A stretch of DNA of 58,059 nt from Phenylobacterium sp. (GTDB lineage: Bacteria > Pseudomonadota > Alphaproteobacteria > Caulobacterales > Caulobacteraceae): the NCBI RefSeq assembly GCF_030693625.1, contig NZ_JAUYAF010000046.1, positions 1 through 58,059 of the forward strand, written 5' to 3'. The notes below the pieces were generated by a model. The model did no database searches, was not told the origin of the DNA, and saw only the letters and a program-made list of their open reading frames with translations. Positions 53,685 through 58,059 of this stretch are shown in pieces (the stretch's first letter is position 1; each line of letters begins with the position of its first letter). A program made the position numbers and the translations under genes.

Positions 53685-54116
53685 GTGGAATTCCAGGTGC
53701 AGTTGAAGATTCGCAAACCGGTGAAGGACGCGTTCGAGGCGGTGGTGAATCCCGCCAAGTTGAGCGGCTACTTCCTGCAGACCTCCAGCGGACCGCTGGT
53801 GGCGGGCGCGACGGTGAGCTGGAAGTTCGCCGAGGCGGACCAGGCCCTCGACGTCGTCGTCGGCCAGGTGGTGAAGGACCAGAAGATCGTCTTCGACTGG
53901 CCCTCGGCGGCCGGCGGGACGACGCGCGTGGAGATGACCTTCGTCGCCATGGACGCCGACAACACCATGGTTCAGATCCGCGAGGGCCCCTGGCCGCAGA
54001 CGGTCGAGGGCGCCAAGGCGTCGCACGACAACGCCGGAGGCTGGATGCACATGCTGGCCTGCTTGAAGGCCTACCTCGAATACGGGATCAACCTGCGGGC
54101 CGGCGGGGCCTTCTAG
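53685..54116 (+). CDS. SRPBCC/AHSA1 domain protein
   Basis: A 143-aa START-like protein of the Activator of Hsp90 ATPase homologue-1 family: 'VQLKIRKPVKDAFEAVVNPAKLSGYFLQTSSGPLVAGATVSWKFAE' and 'TTRVEMTFVAMDADNTMVQIREGPWPQT...HDNAGGWMHMLACLKAYLE'. The start is GTG 53685 (MEFQVQLK), with GGAGG at 53673-53677 ahead of it; no ATG gives a better fit. Such small hydrophobic-ligand-binding proteins pair with an ArsR repressor, here divergent. Ligand unknown. Confidence 0.88.
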   Translation: MEFQVQLKIRKPVKDAFEAVVNPAKLSGYFLQTSSGPLVAGATVSWKFAEADQALDVVVGQVVKDQKIVFDWPSAAGGTTRVEMTFVAMDADNTMVQIREGPWPQTVEGAKASHDNAGGWMHMLACLKAYLEYGINLRAGGAF

Positions 54117-54130
54117 CTCAGGCTCGATGG

Positions 54131-55048
54131 TCAGCGCCGCGCCGGCAGCACAGCCATCAGGGCGCGGGTGAAACCGACCGGGGCGACTGTCAGGTGATCT
54201 TCGTCCTCCAGCACCGTCGATTGGGCCTTGAGGCTCGGATATCCGCGGGATTTCAAGGTCCGCTCCATCGCCCGCATATCGGCGACCATGTCGGTATCTT
54301 TTGTATTGCGCGGACTGGAACCGGGAACTTCGTAGGCACCGATGTACATGTAGACGTGGGCCGGCAGGTCGCGGTGCGTGCGGGCGTAGTCGGCCTCCAC
54401 CCTCATGATGTGGCGCTTGTCGAACCAGAAGGACGGGCTGCCCAGAACATAGGCGTGGAACAGCCCTGGATCGGTGAACAGGATCTGGGCGCCCAGCAGG
54501 CCGCCGTAGGAATGACCCAGCAGGACGCGGCGGGCAGGATCGGCGCGGAATCGGGACTCGATAAAGGGAACGGCCTGGGCCTTCAGATAGGCTTGATAGG
54601 CCGCGCCCTGGCCATGGAGACCGGTGGAGGCGTTGCGGGGCCCATTTGGCGTGGGGGTGTAGTCGCGGTTGCGGCTGACCGTCCCGTTGTCGCCGCGGGC
54701 ATAGGAGAGCCCGACCAGGATGAACTCCTCCAGCACCGGGCCCTCCAGGTTCACCCGCCGGGCGATCTGGCGAAGGATCGGGAAGGCGTAGTCGGCGTCC
54801 GTGACATAGAGGACGGGATAGCGACGCTGGGGACTGGTCTCGTAGCTCGCGGGCAGGCTGACAAAGACCTCGTAGTCACGGCCTGAGACAGGATCTGGCA
54901 TGGTCCAGACCTGAGTCCCTTGCAGCACGTAAGGCGCGCCTTCGGCGCGGACGGCTGGCGCCGGTCCCGACTGAGCATCGGCCCGCTCCGTGCAGGCCGA
55001 CGCGGCGATCGCCGCAAACAGAACTAGAACCAGACCAAACGCCTTCAC
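54131..55048 (-). CDS. Alpha/beta-hydrolase esterase, lipoprotein
   Basis: About 305 aa from GTG 55048 (MKAFGLVLVLFAAIAASACTERA), with a lipobox Cys at about residue 19. The body is a PF00756-type esterase: 'DYEVFVSLPASYETSPQRRYPVLYVTDADYAF', nucleophile elbow 'LLGHSYGGLLGAQIL', and a late catalytic His in 'VLEDEDHLTVAP'. It resembles Fes/IroE siderophore esterases and related esterase D-type enzymes. The substrate is unknown. GGGGGGCGAG before GTG supports the start; ATG 55102 would add 18 hydrophilic residues. The stop is 15 bp past that of the AHSA1 gene. Confidence 0.85.
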   Translation of the reverse strand: MKAFGLVLVLFAAIAASACTERADAQSGPAPAVRAEGAPYVLQGTQVWTMPDPVSGRDYEVFVSLPASYETSPQRRYPVLYVTDADYAFPILRQIARRVNLEGPVLEEFILVGLSYARGDNGTVSRNRDYTPTPNGPRNASTGLHGQGAAYQAYLKAQAVPFIESRFRADPARRVLLGHSYGGLLGAQILFTDPGLFHAYVLGSPSFWFDKRHIMRVEADYARTHRDLPAHVYMYIGAYEVPGSSPRNTKDTDMVADMRAMERTLKSRGYPSLKAQSTVLEDEDHLTVAPVGFTRALMAVLPARR

Positions 55049-55127
55049 ACTCGCCCCCCGTAAAGCTTGGTTGGGTGTAGCCTGGGCGCCAATGTGGCGC
55101 ATCTTTGAATTCCGGCGCCGGCCGCTC

Positions 55128-55556
55128 TTAAGGCTGAAGGTCGATCGCGGCGCGGAAGCTGCCGTCCATGTGGAAGGGCACCGAGCTGTGCTCGTGGATG
55201 ATCTTCCAGACGCCATCGAGCCGGCGCAGGCAGATCGTCGAACGCTGCCACCATTCGGCGTGATCCCCGCCCTGGAGAGTGGTGGCGCGGATCATCTGCA
55301 GGCCGTGACAGACCGCGAGGTCGCCGCTGAGGGTGATTGTCCGCGCACGCCAGGCCTGGTCGATGGGCCCCTCCCAGGTGTCGATCCAGGCCGCGAGGCC
55401 CGCGGCGTCGACGCCGTGCGTCAGGGGTGGGGCGAGATCGAAGGTCACGGCCCGGGGCGAAAACTGCGCCACGACGGCGGCGGCGTCGCGGGCGTGGAGC
55501 CCGGCGGCCACGGCGTCGAGGACCTTCGCGACGGCGGCCTCATCAGCTTGGTTCAT
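55128..55556 (-). CDS. NTF2-like/SnoaL family protein
   Basis: A 142-aa protein from ATG 55556 (MNQADEAAVAKVLDAVAAGLHARDAAAVVAQFSP). It has the cone-like NTF2 fold of SnoaL_3/DUF4440 proteins, with 'AAWIDTWEGPIDQAWRARTITLSGDLAVCHGLQMIRATT' and a late 'GVWKIIHEHSSVPFHMDGSF'. Substrate or function unknown. A longer ORF start at 55595 would add 13 residues with no homology. Small proteins of this type occur in stress-response or degradation contexts, which is not specific here. Confidence 0.85.
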   Translation of the reverse strand: MNQADEAAVAKVLDAVAAGLHARDAAAVVAQFSPRAVTFDLAPPLTHGVDAAGLAAWIDTWEGPIDQAWRARTITLSGDLAVCHGLQMIRATTLQGGDHAEWWQRSTICLRRLDGVWKIIHEHSSVPFHMDGSFRAAIDLQP

Positions 55557-55630
55557 CTCACATCCTCCTGACATTCCAGGCCCGAAGGACGTCACGGCGG
55601 ATGGGGATCCGACAGGGAGAGGCGAAAAAG

Positions 55631-56560
55631 CTAGCTCAGGCCTTCCAGGCGGATGGCGTCCAGTTCGGCGGCGGTGAGCACGCCCGCCTGGTGGAGGGCC
55701 AGATACTCCTGTGACAGGCTAGAGCCAAAGACCAGCGCGTCGTCGGTGTTCACCGTCACCCGCACGCCGGCGTCCACCAGCGCCCGGATCGGGTGCTCCT
55801 CCATCCGCGCCACGCGGCCGAGCTTGAGGTTGGAGGTGGGGCAGATGTGCAGGCGCACGCCGGCGTCGGCGAGCGCACGCATCACCTGGGGAGACCCCGC
55901 CGCGGCGATGCCGTGCTGAACCTCGTCCAGCTCCAGCAGCTCGACGGCGCGCCAGACATCGTCGGCGGTCCCCCACTCTCCGACATGGGCCTTGAGCTTC
56001 AGGCCGGCGGCCTTGGCGCGGCGGTAGAGGGGCGCGAAGACCTCGATGGGCTGGGCGAACTCGTCGCCCGAAAGATCCAGGGTGCGGAAGACCCCCAGGT
56101 CCAGCATCGGCGTCATCCAGAAGTCCAGCGCTCGAAACGGGCAATGGCGCGAAAAGGCCATCTGCGGAATCCACTCCACGTCCGGCCCACCGGCGGCGTG
56201 GGCGGCCTGCAGCATCTCCCAGACCGGCTGGGCCTGGTTGTCGTAGTGGGTGATCTCCCAGACGTCGGCGCCCACCTCCACCCGGGTGACGCCGTCGCGG
56301 ACCGCCTGGACGAAGGTGGCCTCGAAGGCTAGCGCCCTGCCCTGCCCCTGGAACAGCGCGGCCAGATGCTCGCCGGTCCAGGCGTGCATATCGCCCATGG
56401 AGGTGAGCACGTGGTCGACGGGGGCGATGTCACGTCCGGTGCGCTCGCGGAGGAAGTCGCGGTTGCCGCTGCCGACGGCGTGAAGATGCAGGTCGGCCTT
56501 GGGCGTGGCCCGGATGGCGGCGAGATCGCCGGCCTCGAGAGCGGCCTGGAAGGCGGACAT
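55631..56560 (-). CDS. Adenosine deaminase family protein
   Basis: A 309-aa metal-dependent deaminase. HxH is 'KADLHLHAVGSGN' (residues 25 and 27). 'LKAHVGEWG' supplies the third His and catalytic Glu, 'VQHGIAAAGS' a further His, and 'VTVNTDDALVFGSSLSQEYL' the metal-bound Asp. All catalytic residues of the family are present. It is shorter than E. coli Add, so the substrate may be adenosine, adenine or a modified nucleoside. ATG 56560 gives the normal start. It is followed by the ssb terminator; ssb is upstream on the same strand. Confidence 0.88.
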   Translation of the reverse strand: MSAFQAALEAGDLAAIRATPKADLHLHAVGSGNRDFLRERTGRDIAPVDHVLTSMGDMHAWTGEHLAALFQGQGRALAFEATFVQAVRDGVTRVEVGADVWEITHYDNQAQPVWEMLQAAHAAGGPDVEWIPQMAFSRHCPFRALDFWMTPMLDLGVFRTLDLSGDEFAQPIEVFAPLYRRAKAAGLKLKAHVGEWGTADDVWRAVELLELDEVQHGIAAAGSPQVMRALADAGVRLHICPTSNLKLGRVARMEEHPIRALVDAGVRVTVNTDDALVFGSSLSQEYLALHQAGVLTAAELDAIRLEGLS

Positions 56561-56573
56561 GGGCGTCCCCGAC

Positions 56574-56607
56574 AAAGAAAAACGGCCGGTCCCAGGGGAA
56601 CCGGCCG
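56574..56607 (-). terminator. Rho-independent terminator of ssb
   Basis: On the minus strand the stem CGGCCGGT/ACCGGCCG (56583-56590 and 56600-56607) encloses a 9-base loop. It is followed by TTTTTCTTT, so this is a classic intrinsic terminator 30 bp after the ssb stop. It separates ssb from the adenosine deaminase gene. Confidence 0.8.
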
Positions 56608-56636
56608 CTCTCTTATAGTTCGAAACTTTACCGGCC

Positions 56637-57122
56637 CTAGAAGGGGATCTCGTCGTCCAGGTCGGCGGAGAAGTCCTCGCGCGGGGCCGAGCTCTGGGCG
56701 CGGGGCCCCGACGAGAAGCCGCCGCGATCGCCGCTGGAAAATCCGCCGCCCTCTTCGCGCTCGGCGTCGCCGCGGCCGTCCAGCATGGTGAGTTCACCCC
56801 GGAACTTCTGCAGCACGACCTCGGTTGAGAACTTTTCCACCCCCGACTGGTCGGCCCATTTGCGGGTCTGGATCGAGCCCTCGATGTAAACCTTGGAGCC
56901 CTTCTTCAGGTAGTTTTCGGCCACCTTCACGAGGTTCTCGTTGAAGATCACCACCCGGTGCCACTCGGTCTTTTCCTTGCGCTCGCCCGAGCTCTTGTCG
57001 CGCCAGGTTTCCGAGGTGGCGATGCGCAGATTGGCGACCCGGTCGCCCGAACCGAGACTGCGAATTTCAGGGTCGGCGCCCAGATTGCCGACCAGAATGA
57101 CCTTGTTGACGCTGCCCGCCAT
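56637..57122 (-). CDS. ssb: Single-stranded DNA-binding protein
   Basis: A 161-aa SSB: OB-fold '[42 protein letters not shown]', '[36 protein letters not shown]', then a Gly/Ser-rich linker and the acidic tip 'DLDDEIPF' that binds partner proteins. I chose ATG 57122; the start at 57161 would add 13 residues. A strong intrinsic terminator follows. In E. coli, ssb is next to uvrA; here the neighbours are an adenosine deaminase gene and a small lipoprotein, so that context is not kept. Confidence 0.97.
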   Translation of the reverse strand: MAGSVNKVILVGNLGADPEIRSLGSGDRVANLRIATSETWRDKSSGERKEKTEWHRVVIFNENLVKVAENYLKKGSKVYIEGSIQTRKWADQSGVEKFSTEVVLQKFRGELTMLDGRGDAEREEGGGFSSGDRGGFSSGPRAQSSAPREDFSADLDDEIPF

Positions 57123-57277
57123 GATGCTTTTCCTGTCTTTTCCGTAGGTGCGGACGCTCACGTCCTGGCGCGCACGCTAGACGAGCGGGATCAGCCGGGC
57201 AATATTAATGTTCTGCGTTCGTTCACGTTTGACGTCCGCCGTCCACAGGCCATTGCCGCGGCCTGAAGTCGCGTAGC

Positions 57278-57655
57278 CTATTCGCGCGGCATGGCGCCCG
57301 GAACCGCCAGCCGGCCGTCGCCCGTGCGGACCAGGGCGACGTAGCGGTGCGCCTCCAGGGAGGGGGCGGTGAAGATCCCCTCCTTCTGGAGGAAGATGAA
57401 GTTGCCCTGATAGGCGCCGGTGATCTCGTACTGGCTGCCGCCGAGGCTGAGGAAGCGGACGCGCATGGCCTCCAGGGCCGCGGCGCAATGCTCCAGGTCG
57501 GCCTGGGCCGCGGGCAGCTTGTTGTACTTCAGCGACCCGTCCTTCTGGGGCGCGACCATGTAGCAGACGCCGACGTCGCCGGGCGGGACGGTGCGTTTGG
57601 CGCAGGCGCCGAGGGCGATCAGGGCGGCGCCGAGCAGGAGAAGATTGCGAACCAT
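57278..57655 (-). CDS. Small lipoprotein of the two-cysteine family (paralogue of 27915 gene)
   Basis: A 125-aa protein from ATG 57655 (MVRNLLLLGAALIALGACAKRT), with a lipobox Cys at about residue 18. The mature part 'VGVCYMVAPQKDGSLKYNKLPAAQADLEHCAAALEAMRVRF' and 'YEITGAYQGNFIFLQKEGIF' mirrors the lipoprotein at 27915-28286. The same two internal cysteines lie 26 residues apart and the 'TGAYQG' strand is shared. The adjacent gene at 57765-58059 is a more distant member. Function unknown; possibly periplasmic-facing outer-membrane lipoproteins. It lies downstream of that neighbour on the same strand, with a palindromic element between. Confidence 0.75.
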   Translation of the reverse strand: MVRNLLLLGAALIALGACAKRTVPPGDVGVCYMVAPQKDGSLKYNKLPAAQADLEHCAAALEAMRVRFLSLGGSQYEITGAYQGNFIFLQKEGIFTAPSLEAHRYVALVRTGDGRLAVPGAMPRE

Positions 57656-57715
57656 GACCACAGACTACACAGGGCGATTGCGGCGCGCGAGTGGCCTTCT
57701 GACGAGTTCAAAAGT

Positions 57716-57767
57716 TAGAGCATTTTTCGATCCGATAACCGCGTCACACTTATCGGAAAATGCTCTA
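57716..57767. repeat. Palindromic element overlapping the stop codon of the next gene
   Basis: The outer arms TAGAGCATTTT (57716-57726) and AAAATGCTCTA (57757-57767) pair perfectly over 11 bp. The inner arms CCGATAA (57732-57738) and TTATCGG (57750-57756) pair over 7 bp. The right edge contains the minus-strand stop codon (57765-57767). It resembles a dispersed alphaproteobacterial REP-like repeat. Confidence 0.65.
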
Positions 57768-58059
57768 GCCGATGCTGGGAATGGCGCAGCCGCCGCCCTG
57801 GTCGGCCAGGGTGCGGAAGCTGCGGTTGTCGCCGGAAACCTCGACCTTGCCCGGCACCAGACGCAGGGTCTGGGTCATCCAGCGGCCATAGGTGGCGCCG
57901 CCGGGACGCTCGCAGCGGCCGGCGAACAGGGCCTGGACGCAGCCGTTGAGCGACAGGTCCGACGGCAGCCGGGACCAGACATTGCCGGCATAGCGCCAGC
58001 AGGCGCCGGTCGGGCTGCCGGCGGGCGCGGCGGCCGGGGTGGCGGCGGCCGGCGTGGCG
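57765..58059 (-). CDS. Secreted two-cysteine family protein, partial (cut by window edge)
   Basis: Read from the right edge, 98 residues are visible: an Ala/Pro-rich linker ('AAATPAAAPAGSP') and then 'TGACWRYAGNVWSRLPSDLSLNGCVQALFAGRCERPGG'. It ends 'GGGCAIPSIG' at the stop 57765-57767. The GxCW and LxxC pattern and the following 'YGRWMTQTLRLVPGKVEV' make it a relative of the lipoproteins at 27915 and 57278, though the cysteines are 20 instead of 26 residues apart. It has extra cysteines and an N-terminal linker. The start and signal peptide lie outside the window. Its stop codon is part of a palindromic repeat. Confidence 0.65.
   Translation of the reverse strand, partial: ATPAAATPAAAPAGSPTGACWRYAGNVWSRLPSDLSLNGCVQALFAGRCERPGGATYGRWMTQTLRLVPGKVEVSGDNRSFRTLADQGGGCAIPSIG

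Overview
The window is about 58 kb of very GC-rich chromosomal DNA from an alphaproteobacterium. It is most likely a member of the Caulobacteraceae of the Phenylobacterium/Caulobacter type. I infer this from the proteins (HPII-type catalase, TamA/TamB pair, coaD-gyrA and queA-tgt neighbourhoods, RcnB-like secreted protein), the frequent ATGA/GTGA/TTGA gene overlaps and the palindromic intergenic repeats. No database search was possible, so the genus is not proven. Most of the window is ordinary chromosomal gene content, densely packed, with almost no gap over 300 bases.

Left part (1-14.8 kb): the 5' end of an IS5-family transposase is cut by the window edge. It is followed by an ArsC-like reductase, a GNAT enzyme in operon with an XRE-cupin regulator, ilvD, a secreted M20 peptidase homologue with altered metal ligands, an EF-hand protein, msrA and a serine hydrolase. 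The guanine-nucleotide block guaA / RsmB-type methyltransferase / MAPEG protein / guaB follows, then an MFS transporter divergent from a LysR regulator.

Accessory-looking segment (14.8-17.7 kb): a remnant of a second XRE-cupin gene is followed by a divergent metal-type module. It has a MerR regulator with a MerR-like cysteine set, a MerR-type promoter with a 19-bp spacer, two small membrane proteins sharing a cysteine motif in their first membrane helix, and a YnfA protein. No mercuric reductase is present. This is my best candidate for an undescribed system.

Middle (17.8-34.3 kb): small secreted or membrane proteins, an M14 carboxypeptidase, DUF1428, a large catalase, an EstB-type serine hydrolase, rlmE plus a Ppx/GppA phosphatase, hspQ, phenylalanine 4-hydroxylase, and the tamA-tamB export operon ending in a small two-cysteine lipoprotein.

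Right-middle (34.4-48.5 kb): a tightly coupled ATP-grasp / alpha-E / transglutaminase operon, and an orphan sulfate-transport ATPase (cysA) behind a truncated cysW. Next come an RcnB-like protein, an FkbM methyltransferase, tRNA-Lys(TTT), queA-tgt, an EEP-family phosphatase, a HD hydrolase, two cyclophilins and coaD.

Right end (48.5-58 kb): gyrA (with Leu at the position of E. coli Ser83), a SodC-like protein, a redoxin-like/2OG-Fe(II) oxygenase fusion, an ArsR-AHSA1 divergent pair with a clear palindrome, an esterase lipoprotein, an NTF2-like protein, adenosine deaminase, ssb, and two further members of the small two-cysteine secreted family. The last of these is cut by the window end, and its stop codon lies inside a palindromic repeat.
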